A DNA stretch of 64,000 nt, taken from contig NZ_CP114882.2 of NCBI RefSeq assembly GCF_027474525.2, forward strand, positions 3,162,001-3,226,000, in the 5' to 3' direction. The position numbers and the translations under genes are program-made. The notes under the pieces are model-generated. The model worked only from the letters and a program-made list of their open reading frames with translations, was not told the DNA's origin and did no database searches. Source of the DNA: Flavobacterium lacustre. Its GTDB lineage: Bacteria; Bacteroidota; Bacteroidia; Flavobacteriales; Flavobacteriaceae. Each line of letters starts with the position of its first letter. The first letter of the stretch is position 1. This document shows positions 36,376 through 47,549 of this stretch, in pieces.

Positions 36376-38757
36376 TTAAAATTTAAAATTATAACTAACT
36401 GCTGGAACTACTCCAAAAATGGATGTTTTCACAGCTTCATTATATCCTGTATCGACGTTTTGCCTGAAATTAATTGAAGCAGCATTTTTACGATTGTACA
36501 GGTTGTAAATACTAAAAACCCACTCGCCTTTCCAGTTTCTGTCTTTGTTTTTTTCCGGTGTTAAAGTGGCTGCGATATCAAGATGATGATAGGCTGGCAA
36601 TCGGTTTTCATTTCTTAATCCATAACTGGGAACGGTAATTCCTAAGTACTCATATTGCCCGGTTGGATAGGTTACGGGCTGCCCGGATTGCAACGCAAAA
36701 TTAGCTCCAAAAGACCATTTTTCGTTCCATTCATACGAGCTGGTTATGGCAATATTATGCAATTTATCATAGACAGAATCGTACCATTTTCCGTTGTTTA
36801 TTCCGGATTCTATTGGCGTTCTTCCCGGAGTTTGTTGTTCCGATTTTGATAACGTATAAGAAATCCAACCGTTTAAACGGCCTTCATTTTTCTTAAACAT
36901 CAATTCTAATCCGTAAGAACGCAACTGCCCGTTTAATATGATTTGCTCAATTGCTTTATTGGCAATTAAATCTGCTCCATCAATATAATCCAATCTATTT
37001 TGTACTTCTTTATAATAGGTTTCGACTTCGAGAGAATAGGCTCCGTCTTTAAAATTTCGGAAATATCCCAAAGCAACTTGGTCGGCAATTTGAGGTTTGA
37101 TGAACGAATCACTTGGTGTCCAAACATCTAACGGTGTTGGCGAAGAAGTATTCGAAATCAATTGTAAATACTGCACCATTCTGTTATAACTCGCTTTCAC
37201 TGACTGATTGTCATTGAGTTGGTATACAAAAGAAAAACGAGGTTCCAGATTATTGAAATTCTCAATCACTTTATTTTTGGCGTAGAATTTAGTTCCTATC
37301 GGAGTCGCTTTTTCATAAATCTGCAAATCTGAATTAAAAGTTACAGGATTATTGTCTTCGTAAATATTCATCGTAGATTGGCCTAAACGGTAAAATAAAC
37401 TAAAACGAAGTCCATACGAAATAGAAATTTTATTCGATATTTCCTGATCAGCATTGATGTAAACTGCGGGTTCAAAAGCGTATTTTTTATCTAATTGACC
37501 AAAATTAATTCCGGAATTTTCATCAGAAGGTTTGATGGTTCCGGGATTAAAATTGTAATAAATTCCGTTAGCACCATAATTCAATTTGAATTTGTCCGAA
37601 ATGTAACTTTTAAAATCGTATTTTATATTGTAATTCTTAATTCCGGAATCCCATTTAAACCCAACAAAATCAAGGTCTAAACCGTAATAATAATCGCTGT
37701 AAATAAGCGACAGGTTCGAGAATAACTTGTCTGAAAACAAATGATTCCAACGTAAATTTAGCGTAGAATTACCATAAGTATTGGTAAAACTTTTATTTAA
37801 ACTAAACACATCACGACCAAAATATCCTGACAAATACAAATTGTTATTTTCATTTAATTTGTAACTCAGTTTGGTATTCAAATCATAAAAATAAGCGGCA
37901 TTGTCTTTTTGATCTTTTGACAGTTTTAAGAACAAGTGTGCATACGAACTTCGTCCTCCGATAAGAAAAGAACCTCTGTCTTTTACCAGCGGTCCTTCGG
38001 CCAAAATCCTACTGGAAATCAATCCGATTCCACCATTTACATGAAACCCTTTACTGCTGCCGTCTTTTTGATAAATATCCAAAACAGAAGAAGCCCTGCC
38101 TCCAAAACGTGCCGGAATTCCGCCTTTATATAGTTTTAAATCTTTGATTGCATCCGGATTAAAAACAGAGAAAAATCCAAAAACATGAGAGGAATTGAAT
38201 ATTGTTGCTTCATCCAAAAGAATCAAATTTTGATCTGCACCACCGCCACGAACATTAAATCCGGAAGCACCTTCGCCGGCATTAGTCACTCCGGGAAGCA
38301 ATAAAATGGATTTGAGCACATCGACTTCTCCAAGAACAACCGGCATTTTTTTGATAGTAGAAATAGAGAGTTTGTTCACACTCATTTCAGGTTTTCGAAT
38401 ATCAGTTTTTGATTTATTGTCTGTAATAATCACTTCCTTCAAAGCTGTTTCACTGTCGAATAGCTTGAAATTATTTTTGGTGTTTTGATTCAAATCGACA
38501 GTTTCTTCGATACTTTGATATCCAAAATAGGAAATTTGCACCTTATAATTTCCTTTGGGTAAGGTAATGGAATAAAAACCGTATTCATTTGTGGTCACAC
38601 CCGTTTTCAATTCCGGAATTATGATATTCACACCAATCAAAGTTTCATTACTGTTGGTATCTGTAATAATGCCACTAAGTGTATATTTTTCTTGGGAAAA
38701 GGAAGAAAGGCTAGAAACTAAAACAATAAATAATAGGATAATTTTCTTTGAACTCAT
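36376..38757 (-). CDS. TonB-dependent receptor with N-terminal carboxypeptidase-like domain
   Basis: The 793-residue protein starts at ATG 38755-38757, giving a signal peptide MSSKKIILLFIVLVSSLSSFSQ. Residues about 25-110 form a carboxypeptidase-regulatory-like domain (SGIITDTNSNETLIGVNI). Residues about 120-220 are the plug (MPVVLGEVDVLKSI, GFNVRGGGADQNL), then a beta barrel ending VSYNFKF. It imports a ligand across the outer membrane with TonB-ExbBD energy. With DUF4249 downstream it forms a transport operon. The ligand cannot be inferred. Confidence 0.93.
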   Translation of the reverse strand: MSSKKIILLFIVLVSSLSSFSQEKYTLSGIITDTNSNETLIGVNIIIPELKTGVTTNEYGFYSITLPKGNYKVQISYFGYQSIEETVDLNQNTKNNFKLFDSETALKEVIITDNKSKTDIRKPEMSVNKLSISTIKKMPVVLGEVDVLKSILLLPGVTNAGEGASGFNVRGGGADQNLILLDEATIFNSSHVFGFFSVFNPDAIKDLKLYKGGIPARFGGRASSVLDIYQKDGSSKGFHVNGGIGLISSRILAEGPLVKDRGSFLIGGRSSYAHLFLKLSKDQKDNAAYFYDLNTKLSYKLNENNNLYLSGYFGRDVFSLNKSFTNTYGNSTLNLRWNHLFSDKLFSNLSLIYSDYYYGLDLDFVGFKWDSGIKNYNIKYDFKSYISDKFKLNYGANGIYYNFNPGTIKPSDENSGINFGQLDKKYAFEPAVYINADQEISNKISISYGLRFSLFYRLGQSTMNIYEDNNPVTFNSDLQIYEKATPIGTKFYAKNKVIENFNNLEPRFSFVYQLNDNQSVKASYNRMVQYLQLISNTSSPTPLDVWTPSDSFIKPQIADQVALGYFRNFKDGAYSLEVETYYKEVQNRLDYIDGADLIANKAIEQIILNGQLRSYGLELMFKKNEGRLNGWISYTLSKSEQQTPGRTPIESGINNGKWYDSVYDKLHNIAITSSYEWNEKWSFGANFALQSGQPVTYPTGQYEYLGITVPSYGLRNENRLPAYHHLDIAATLTPEKNKDRNWKGEWVFSIYNLYNRKNAASINFRQNVDTGYNEAVKTSIFGVVPAVSYNFKF

Positions 38758-38847
38758 TGTTAAATTTTTTCTATTTAAAAAAGACAAATTTCATCAAAAG
38801 AAGTATCAATTGAAGTTTAACAAACGTTAATATCTTGCTAAGATAAA

Positions 38848-38875
38848 AAAAGACAACCATTTCTGATTGTCTTTT
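38848..38875 (-). terminator. Terminator of icd
   Basis: Perfect 9-bp arms AAAAGACAA and TTGTCTTTT lie just after the icd stop. Confidence 0.8.
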
Positions 38876-38903
38876 ATATTTAATACTTAAATTTTAAACT
38901 GAA

Positions 38904-41141
<2,238 letters not shown>

Positions 41142-41162
41142 TTAATACTTATTTAAGGGCTA

Positions 41163-41170
41163 CAAATGTA
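41163..41170 (-). promoter_or_regulatory. TAnnTTTG -7 element for icd
   Basis: The minus strand reads TACATTTG, ending 37 bp before the start codon. Confidence 0.5.
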
Positions 41171-41371
41171 ATAAAATCGTTTTCGTAAAATGGAATCCGC
41201 ATAAGATAAGTTTTATTTTGATAGAAAAATTACGAATTTTTTGAATTTTTAGTTTCCTAAAAATCAATACTTAAATATAGAGCCTGTTTTTTATCAAAAA
41301 GAAAACGATACGGCGGAACCAATAAAGATTCACGAAAATGCTAACTACTTGAAAGCGTAAGTTTTTTCCAT

Positions 41372-41402
41372 AAAAAAGTCCCAACAATGTCGGGACTTTT
41401 TA
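41372..41402 (-). terminator. Rho-independent terminator of rplS
   Basis: Perfect stem AAAAAGTCCC/GGGACTTTTT lies 19 bp past the rplS stop. The longer icd upstream gap (41127-41371) otherwise shows only the icd promoter. Confidence 0.88.
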
Positions 41403-41420
41403 TATAAAAAGACAGTTAGA

Positions 41421-41771
41421 CTATCTTCTTTTGTCTTTAATTTTGGCTTTTTTACCAGTAAGTTCTCTAAAGTAGAAAATTCTAGCTCTACGAACAGCAC
41501 CTTTTTTGTTGATTTCAACTTTTTGTAAAGCTGGCAAGTTTACTGGGAAGATACGCTCTACTCCAACTGCACCTGACATTTTACGAATTGTAAAAGTTTC
41601 TGTGTTACCAGAACCTCTTCTTTGAATAACAACTCCTTTAAAAAACTGAGTTCTTGTTTTTTCACCCTCTTTAATTTCGTAGAAAACTGTAATAGTGTCT
41701 CCAGCTCCAAAAACAGGGAAATCTTTTCTTGTTACGAATTCGTCTTGAACGAATTTCATTAAATCTGCCAT
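41421..41771 (-). CDS. rplS: 50S ribosomal protein L19
   Basis: The 116-residue protein matches L19: FPVFGAGDTITVFYEIKEGEKTR split into FGAGDTITV and IKEGEKTR, then FKGVVIQRRGSG, FTIRKMSGAVGVERIFP and RRARIFYFREL. It sits at the 30S-50S interface. trmD lies upstream on the same strand, the usual trmD-rplS order. It also has its own -7 element (TACTTTTG, 41846-41853), giving a leader of about 65 nt. Confidence 0.97.
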   Translation of the reverse strand: MADLMKFVQDEFVTRKDFPVFGAGDTITVFYEIKEGEKTRTQFFKGVVIQRRGSGNTETFTIRKMSGAVGVERIFPVNLPALQKVEINKKGAVRRARIFYFRELTGKKAKIKDKRR

Positions 41772-41845
41772 GATAATTTTTTAATTATGGTTTTGTATTA
41801 AAGCAACATTCACGGATCTCGCCAGAGGTTGGTCTAATGTGGGCG

Positions 41846-41853
41846 CAAAAGTA
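41846..41853 (-). promoter_or_regulatory. TAnnTTTG -7 element for rplS
   Basis: The minus strand reads TACTTTTG; the region just upstream is the 7-bp repeat at 41860-41894. Confidence 0.5.
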
Positions 41854-41859
41854 AAAAAT

Positions 41860-41894
41860 AATTATGAATTATAGATTATGAATTATAAATTATT
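41860..41894. repeat. 7-bp tandem repeat, five copies
   Basis: Units AATTATG, AATTATA, GATTATG, AATTATA and AATTATT run head to tail. The last two overlap the final codons of trmD (ending E-N-N-L). Confidence 0.8.
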
Positions 41895-42569
41895 TTCATC
41901 GAGCAAATCGGGACGTCTATTTTTGGTATGCTCATACGCCATATCTTCTCTCCATTTGTCAATTTTTGCAAAATGACCACTCATCAATACGTCCGGAACT
42001 TTCCATCCTTTATAATCTGCCGGGCGTGTATATATAGGTCCTGACAACAATCCGTCTTGAAAACTATCTGTCAATGCCGATGTTTCGTCACTCAAAACTC
42101 CTGGTATCAATCGAATTAAGGCATCCGACAATACTAAAGCTCCTAATTCCCCTCCACTCAACACATAATCACCAATCGAGATTTCTTTAGTGATAAAATG
42201 ATCCCGAACTCTTTGATCTACTCCTTTATAATGTCCACATAAAATGATAATATTTTCATACATCGACATCGTATTGGCCATTTTTTGGTTCAAGGTTTCC
42301 CCGTCCGGTGACATGTAAATGATTTCATCGTAGGATCTTTCGCTTTTCAAATGGGTAATACACGCATCAATAGGCTGAACCGTCATCACCATTCCAGCGC
42401 CTCCACCAAACGGATAATCGTCTACACTTTTCTGTTTATTGGTGGTATAATCCCGTAAATTATGAATATGAACTTCTACAATTCCTTTGTCGATTGCACG
42501 TTTCATGATTGAAGCCTCAAACGGACTTCGCAATAATTCCGGAAGGACAGTAATAATATCTATGCGCAT
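41883..42569 (-). CDS. trmD: tRNA (guanosine(37)-N(1))-methyltransferase
   Basis: The 228-residue SPOUT methyltransferase has the trefoil-knot SAM site: [12 protein letters not shown] and [11 protein letters not shown]. The N-terminal [21 protein letters not shown] and [13 protein letters not shown] are typical. It modifies G37 next to the anticodon. A TAACTTTG -7 element (42604-42611) lies 35 bp upstream, and rplS follows. The last codons are built from a 7-bp tandem repeat. Confidence 0.96.
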   Translation of the reverse strand: MRIDIITVLPELLRSPFEASIMKRAIDKGIVEVHIHNLRDYTTNKQKSVDDYPFGGGAGMVMTVQPIDACITHLKSERSYDEIIYMSPDGETLNQKMANTMSMYENIIILCGHYKGVDQRVRDHFITKEISIGDYVLSGGELGALVLSDALIRLIPGVLSDETSALTDSFQDGLLSGPIYTRPADYKGWKVPDVLMSGHFAKIDKWREDMAYEHTKNRRPDLLDENNL

Positions 42570-42603
42570 TTTTTAGATTCTAAGGTTCTTAGTTGCCGAG
42601 CTG

Positions 42604-42611
42604 CAAAGTTA
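42604..42611 (-). promoter_or_regulatory. TAnnTTTG -7 element for trmD-rplS
   Basis: The minus strand reads TAACTTTG, ending 34 bp before the trmD start. Confidence 0.5.
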
Positions 42612-42848
42612 GCAATATTAATTTGATGGCGTAAAGTTATTCCAAATCCTAAGAATCAGAATTAAACCTTTTTTCTTAATCCAAATAATAACCTCTCAAA
42701 TACAGCTAACTAACTATTTTAGGCACAAAATGTTTATTTACCAAAGAATCTAAATATATTTACCTTCACTTTTATTTTAATTGACCGTGTTTATCCGAAA
42801 GCAAAGTCCTCTAAAATGAAAACTTTTAACCACCAAAACCATTTAAAT

Positions 42849-43661
42849 ATGAAAACAACCAAATTATTCTTTCTCCTTATTATTGTCTTTTCTATGAGCA
42901 GCTTTATAAAAAAAGAGACTGAAATTAAAACAGAGACCGAATCAATACGTTCGTCAAGAGAATTCTACCAACTCAAAACCTATCTTCTACATTCAGAGCA
43001 ACAAGAACAAACTATTGACAAATACCTGAAAGAAGCCTATTTGCCGGGACTAAAAAGAATAGGAATTCAAAACATAGGCGTTTTCAAAGCAAAATCTAAT
43101 GCTACCGATTCTATTAAAAAAATCATCGTCGTAATTCCGTTTACCTCCATGAAACAGTTTTTAAGTATTGACGAAAAACTGGCAAAAGACAATACGTATT
43201 TAGCCGCCGGAGCAGACTATTTAAAAGCATCATACAAACAAGCGCCTTATATCCGAATAGAATCTGTTTTATTAAATGCTTTTTCAGATCATCCGTTTTT
43301 AACTACTCCAAAACTAGAAGGTCCAAGAGCTAATCGAGTTTACGAATTAAGAAGTTACGAATCTGCAACCGAAGCCATTTACAAAAACAAAGTGGACATG
43401 TTTAATGCCGGTGGAGAAATCACACTTTTTGACCGCCTTACCTTTAATGCTGTTTTTTACGGAGAAGTTCTTTCGGGAGCCAAAATGCCTAACCTTATGT
43501 ATATGACTACTTTCGAAAATCAAGAAAGTCGGGATGCGCATTGGAAATCTTTTGTAGATTCTCCAGAATGGAAAGCTCTGATTGCTATGGAAAAATACAA
43601 AAACAACATTTCCCATATCGACATTACGTTTTTATATCCAACTGATTATTCTGACTACTAA
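42849..43661 (+). CDS. Secreted NIPSNAP-family protein
   Basis: From ATG 42849 the 270-residue protein has a signal peptide (MKTTKLFFLLIIVFSMSSF). Two dimeric alpha-beta-barrel NIPSNAP domains follow: one at about 35-135 (FYQLKTYLLHSEQQEQ) and one at about 160-265 (VYELRSYESATE, with DAHWKSFVDSPEWKAL). Function is unknown. The in-frame ATG at 42816 would add eleven residues before the signal and seems less likely. A clear terminator separates it from the nitrate island. Confidence 0.87.
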   Translation: MKTTKLFFLLIIVFSMSSFIKKETEIKTETESIRSSREFYQLKTYLLHSEQQEQTIDKYLKEAYLPGLKRIGIQNIGVFKAKSNATDSIKKIIVVIPFTSMKQFLSIDEKLAKDNTYLAAGADYLKASYKQAPYIRIESVLLNAFSDHPFLTTPKLEGPRANRVYELRSYESATEAIYKNKVDMFNAGGEITLFDRLTFNAVFYGEVLSGAKMPNLMYMTTFENQESRDAHWKSFVDSPEWKALIAMEKYKNNISHIDITFLYPTDYSDY

Positions 43662-43696
43662 TTTGGTTTTATGACAAATCTACATCCTTAAATGAG

Positions 43697-43730
43697 AATC
43701 CCAATTAGTATTGCTAATTGGGATTTTTTT
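43697..43730 (+). terminator. Rho-independent terminator
   Basis: Perfect 12-bp stem AATCCCAATTAG/CTAATTGGGATT plus a T-run follows the NIPSNAP gene. Confidence 0.9.
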
Positions 43731-43815
43731 TACTTCTTTCTTTACTAAATCACCAAAAAAAAACCTGTAATACTACTTATAAATTCCGAATCAAAACTTA
43801 TTATTTAGTCCAAAA

Positions 43816-43906
43816 TACTTATTTTATTAAAATAAAAATCTAAAAAAATAAAAAAATAAGTATTTAAATTAAGTATAAATACTTATATTTGCTCAATAAT
43901 ACTTAA
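43816..43906 (+). promoter_or_regulatory. nirB promoter and operator region
   Basis: A -7 element TATATTTG (43884-43891) sits 25 bp before the nirB ATG. The near-palindrome AAGTATAAATACTT (43871-43884) abuts it. Further copies of the half-site are TACTTAT at 43816-43822, ATAAGTA at 43856-43862 and TACTTAA at 43900-43906. Similar sites precede narK, the porin-nrt operon and nasA. Confidence 0.65.
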
Positions 43907-43916
43907 TTAATGAATT

Positions 43917-46424
43917 ATGATTAAAGTAATAGTAGTCGGAAACGGCATGGTGGGGTACAAGTTTTGTGAAAAATTTATCACAAAAAAAGGACAGGAAGAG
44001 TATCAAATAACCGTATTTGGAGAAGAACCAAGACGCGCTTATGATCGTGTTCACTTAAGCGAATACTTTGGTGGCAAAAGCGCTGATGATCTATCATTAT
44101 CAACAGCTGCTTGGTATGAAGAGAATAACATTACCTTAAATACTTCGGAATTAGTTTTAAAAATTGACAAAGAAAACAAAATCATAAGTACACATCTCCA
44201 TCAAGAGTATGCGTACGACTACTTAGTTTTAGCAACAGGCTCCTCTGCTTTCGTCCCTCCTATTAAAGGAGTCGAAAAAGAAGGTGTTTTTGTATACCGA
44301 ACCATCGAAGATTTGGATGCAATCATGGCTTACGCCAAAAAGATAAAACAAAATGGCGCTACCGAAGCCGCTGTTCTTGGTGGTGGATTATTAGGGCTGG
44401 AAGCTGCAAAAGCAGTATATGACTTAGGATTAAATCCACACGTAGTTGAATTTGCACCGCGATTGATGCCAAGACAATTAGACAAAGGAGCCAGCGATAT
44501 GCTTCAAGCAAAAATTGAAGAACTAAATATTGGCATTCATCTCAACAAAGCCACACAATATATTGATGGTGAAGACTGCATAAAAGGGATGATGTTTGCA
44601 AATGATGAATTGTTAAAAGTAGATATGTTGGTTATTTCTGCCGGTATAAAACCCCGTGACGAACTGGCCAGAGTTTCCGGACTGGAAGTTGGAGAACGCG
44701 GCGGTGTTGTGGTAAACAATCAAATGCAAACATCAGATTCTTCTATTTATGCCATTGGTGAAGTCGCACTTTATACGGGAATGATCTATGGTTTAGTAGC
44801 ACCGGGTTACGAAATGGCCGATGTTGCTGCAGAACAAATTTTACAAGGCACAAAAACGATGAGAGAAACCATCGATATGTCTACACAATTAAAATTAATT
44901 GGTGTTGAAGTAGCAAGTTTTGGAGATCCTTTCATTGAAAACGAAACCGTAACGGCCATTGTTTATGAAAATAAATTCAACGGAATTTATAAAAGAATTA
45001 ATGTTACCAAAGACGGAAAAACCCTTTTAGGCGGAATATTAGTGGGTGATTCCAGCGATTATAATGCGTTGTTCCAAATTTACAGCAATGCTATGGCATT
45101 GCCCAAAAATCCGGAAGACTTGATTCTGGGTTCACGAGGCGGAGAAGCTTCTACCTTGGGAAGCGCAATAGATTTGCCCGATACTGCGATTATTTGCTCT
45201 TGCGAAAATGTTACAAAAGGCGCTATTTGTTGTTCTATTACAGATGAAACCTGCTCCAGCTTATCCGATGTAGTCAAACTTACTAAAGCCACTACAGGTT
45301 GCGGAGGTTGTAAACCTATGGTTGTTGATTTGGTAAAAGCCACTCAAAAATCAATTGGAAAAGAAGTCAAAGATGTGATTTGTGAGCATTTTAAATACAA
45401 TCGTCAAGAGTTATTTGACCTTGTAAAAATCAATAAATACACCAATTATTTTGATGTATTAGACTGGCACGGTTCAGGTGATGGCTGCGAAGTTTGTAAA
45501 CCCGTTATCGCTTCCATTTTCTCAAGTATTTACAATGATACTGCTAATAAACACCTGACCACACAAGATACTAATGATCGATTTTTGGCCAACATTCAAA
45601 GAAACGGAACCTACTCTGTAGTGCCAAGAATTGCCGGTGGAGAAATTACTGCCGAAAAACTAATTGCCATTGGCGAAGTAGCCAAGCAATTTAATTTATA
45701 CACGAAAATTACAGGAGCACAACGTGTCGATTTATTTGGTGCTCATTTAGATGATTTACCAAAAATTTGGAAAATATTAATCGATAATGGTTTCGAAAGT
45801 GGACATGCGTACGGAAAATCACTTCGTGCCGTAAAGAGTTGCGTAGGAAATGCTTGGTGTCGTTACGGAATGGATGACAGCGCCGGTTTTGCCATTGAAA
45901 TTGAAAACCGATACAAAGGAATTCGTTCTCCGCACAAACTAAAAGGAGGCGTTTCTGCTTGTATTCGCGAATGTGCCGAAGCCAGAGGAAAGGATTTTGG
46001 ATTAATCGCTGTAGAAGGCGGCTGGAACTTATACATCTGCGGAAATGGTGGTGCAAATCCAAAACATGCCGTTTTATTAGCCGAAAAAATCGACAAAGCC
46101 ACTTGTATTAAATACTTAGATCGCTTCTTGATGTTTTACATCCGTACGGCCGGTCCTTTGATACGAACTTCAACCTGGTTAGAAAAACTGGATGGCGGAT
46201 TAGACTACTTGAAAGAAGTTGTAATTGAAGACCGTTTAGGAATTGTTAACACATTAGAAACTGAAATGCAAGGTTTAGTCGATACTTTCGAATGCGAATG
46301 GAAACAAGTGATAGAAAAACCACGATTAATGGATCGCTTCCGTCACTTTGTCAATTCAGATGAAAAAGATGACAATATTGAATTCGTTTCTTTAAGAGAT
46401 CAAAAAATGCCAAAACCTTGGTAA
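43917..46424 (+). CDS. nirB: NADH-dependent assimilatory nitrite reductase, large subunit
   Basis: The 835-residue NirB catalyses six-electron reduction of nitrite to ammonium. Domain order: FAD/NAD oxidoreductase (1 to about 400; VVGNGMVGYKF, then a second dinucleotide fold AVLGGGLLGLEAA), BFD-like [2Fe-2S] region (CSCENV...CGGCKP), a second, degenerate BFD-like stretch (GCEVCKP), then the siroheme reductase core. The siroheme/[4Fe-4S] ligands are Cys642 and Cys648 (C-x5-C) and Cys682 and Cys686 (C-x3-C). The length is close to E. coli NirB. nirD, DUF4202 and a sensor kinase follow on the same strand. Confidence 0.96.
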   Translation: MIKVIVVGNGMVGYKFCEKFITKKGQEEYQITVFGEEPRRAYDRVHLSEYFGGKSADDLSLSTAAWYEENNITLNTSELVLKIDKENKIISTHLHQEYAYDYLVLATGSSAFVPPIKGVEKEGVFVYRTIEDLDAIMAYAKKIKQNGATEAAVLGGGLLGLEAAKAVYDLGLNPHVVEFAPRLMPRQLDKGASDMLQAKIEELNIGIHLNKATQYIDGEDCIKGMMFANDELLKVDMLVISAGIKPRDELARVSGLEVGERGGVVVNNQMQTSDSSIYAIGEVALYTGMIYGLVAPGYEMADVAAEQILQGTKTMRETIDMSTQLKLIGVEVASFGDPFIENETVTAIVYENKFNGIYKRINVTKDGKTLLGGILVGDSSDYNALFQIYSNAMALPKNPEDLILGSRGGEASTLGSAIDLPDTAIICSCENVTKGAICCSITDETCSSLSDVVKLTKATTGCGGCKPMVVDLVKATQKSIGKEVKDVICEHFKYNRQELFDLVKINKYTNYFDVLDWHGSGDGCEVCKPVIASIFSSIYNDTANKHLTTQDTNDRFLANIQRNGTYSVVPRIAGGEITAEKLIAIGEVAKQFNLYTKITGAQRVDLFGAHLDDLPKIWKILIDNGFESGHAYGKSLRAVKSCVGNAWCRYGMDDSAGFAIEIENRYKGIRSPHKLKGGVSACIRECAEARGKDFGLIAVEGGWNLYICGNGGANPKHAVLLAEKIDKATCIKYLDRFLMFYIRTAGPLIRTSTWLEKLDGGLDYLKEVVIEDRLGIVNTLETEMQGLVDTFECEWKQVIEKPRLMDRFRHFVNSDEKDDNIEFVSLRDQKMPKPW

Positions 46425-46542
46425 ACCCCAATAAAATCAATAAAAAAGTATTCTAAAACGTTTCCATCAACTCTGGCTTTTTCCGCAATTCCTTCGCATA
46501 AAACAGGAAAGAGCTTAGAGTAGGAAACACAAAAAGACGAAC

Positions 46543-46920
46543 ATGGAAGATATCTTAAGTCAATACGGAACAGTACATCCAAACGATGTAAAAATATGGT
46601 TCAAAGCTGGAAAAATAAGTGATTTTTCGACAAATAGAGGCGGTTGTATCAAATACAAAAACAAACAAATTGCCGTATTTAATTTCAGTCGTCGCAACCA
46701 ATGGTTTGCCTGCCAAAATGCTTGTCCGCATAAAATGGAAATGGTGTTATCAAGAGGAATGCTAGGTTCGGCAGATGATATTCCAAAAATCGCCTGCCCG
46801 ATGCACAAAAAAACATTTTCTCTGGTAGACGGTTCTAATTTAAATGGTGAAGACTACTCCATTGCTACTTATCCCGTAAAAATTGTGGAAGACGAAGTAT
46901 TCGTTGGCTTTTTGGAATAA
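46543..46920 (+). CDS. nirD: Nitrite reductase small subunit with Rieske ligands
   Basis: The 125-residue NirD-type Rieske protein retains the cluster ligands Cys61 and His63 (CPH) and Cys85 and His88 (CPMH). It should therefore bind a [2Fe-2S] centre, in contrast to E. coli NirD, which lacks them. It partners NirB in the cytoplasm. The 118-bp gap from nirB holds no other gene or clear terminator, and DUF4202 starts 29 bp downstream. Confidence 0.92.
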   Translation: MEDILSQYGTVHPNDVKIWFKAGKISDFSTNRGGCIKYKNKQIAVFNFSRRNQWFACQNACPHKMEMVLSRGMLGSADDIPKIACPMHKKTFSLVDGSNLNGEDYSIATYPVKIVEDEVFVGFLE

Positions 46921-46949
46921 TTATGTATCTTTGAATTTAAACTTTTCAA

Positions 46950-47537
46950 ATGACAATGACACCATTTCAGAACGCTAGCACATGGATAAATGCCGAAAAT
47001 GCACAAGATCCAAACAGCGAAATATACCAATCTAAAACCTATCCAAAAGAATTATTATATTCAAATCGAATGTATGAAAAGCTGATGGATTTTGAGCCAA
47101 ATGCTTCCGAAGAAGTTCAAATTGCTTCAAAAGCGCAACACATTTGTCGATGGAAAATAACGCGAGAATCGTATCCTATGGATCGTGTGGGTTATTTAAA
47201 ATGGAGAGAAGATTTGAAAAAATTTCATGCCAAAACAACAGCTGAAATTTTAGAAAAAGCAGGATATTCCGAAGAATTTATTGCAAGAGTTTCTTTTCTT
47301 ATCGAAAAAAAATTGCTTAAAAAAGATACCGAAACCCAACTTTTGGAAGACGTAATCTGTTTGGTATTTCTGGAGTATTATTTAGAGCCTTTTGTACAAA
47401 AACATGATGCCGAAAAACTCAAAAATATCATTTTGAAAACATGGAATAAAATGTCTGAAAAAGGGCATCAGGAAGCTTTAAAAATAAACTTCAGCGCTAC
47501 AAACTTTCAATTGATAAAAGACGCTCTTGGATTGTAA
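46950..47537 (+). CDS. DUF4202 protein of the nitrite reductase operon
   Basis: The 195-residue helical protein matches DUF4202: HICRWKITRESYPMDR..YLKWREDLKKFHA and FLEYYLEPF. The His/Arg/Asp-rich first part recalls an HD-like metal site, but that is only suggestive. The family is found in several bacteria beside nitrite reductase or sulfur assimilation genes and has no known function. It sits between nirD and the sensor kinase, 12 bp before the kinase start. A role in nitrite reductase maturation or control is inferred from context only. Confidence 0.85.
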   Translation: MTMTPFQNASTWINAENAQDPNSEIYQSKTYPKELLYSNRMYEKLMDFEPNASEEVQIASKAQHICRWKITRESYPMDRVGYLKWREDLKKFHAKTTAEILEKAGYSEEFIARVSFLIEKKLLKKDTETQLLEDVICLVFLEYYLEPFVQKHDAEKLKNIILKTWNKMSEKGHQEALKINFSATNFQLIKDALGL

Positions 47538-47549
47538 TTCAACTTGGTT

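Noticed and set aside
41772..41845. L19 leader RNA autoregulatory element before rplS
   Set aside because: The leader of about 65 nt shows no convincing structure matching known L19 leaders, which are described for Firmicutes.
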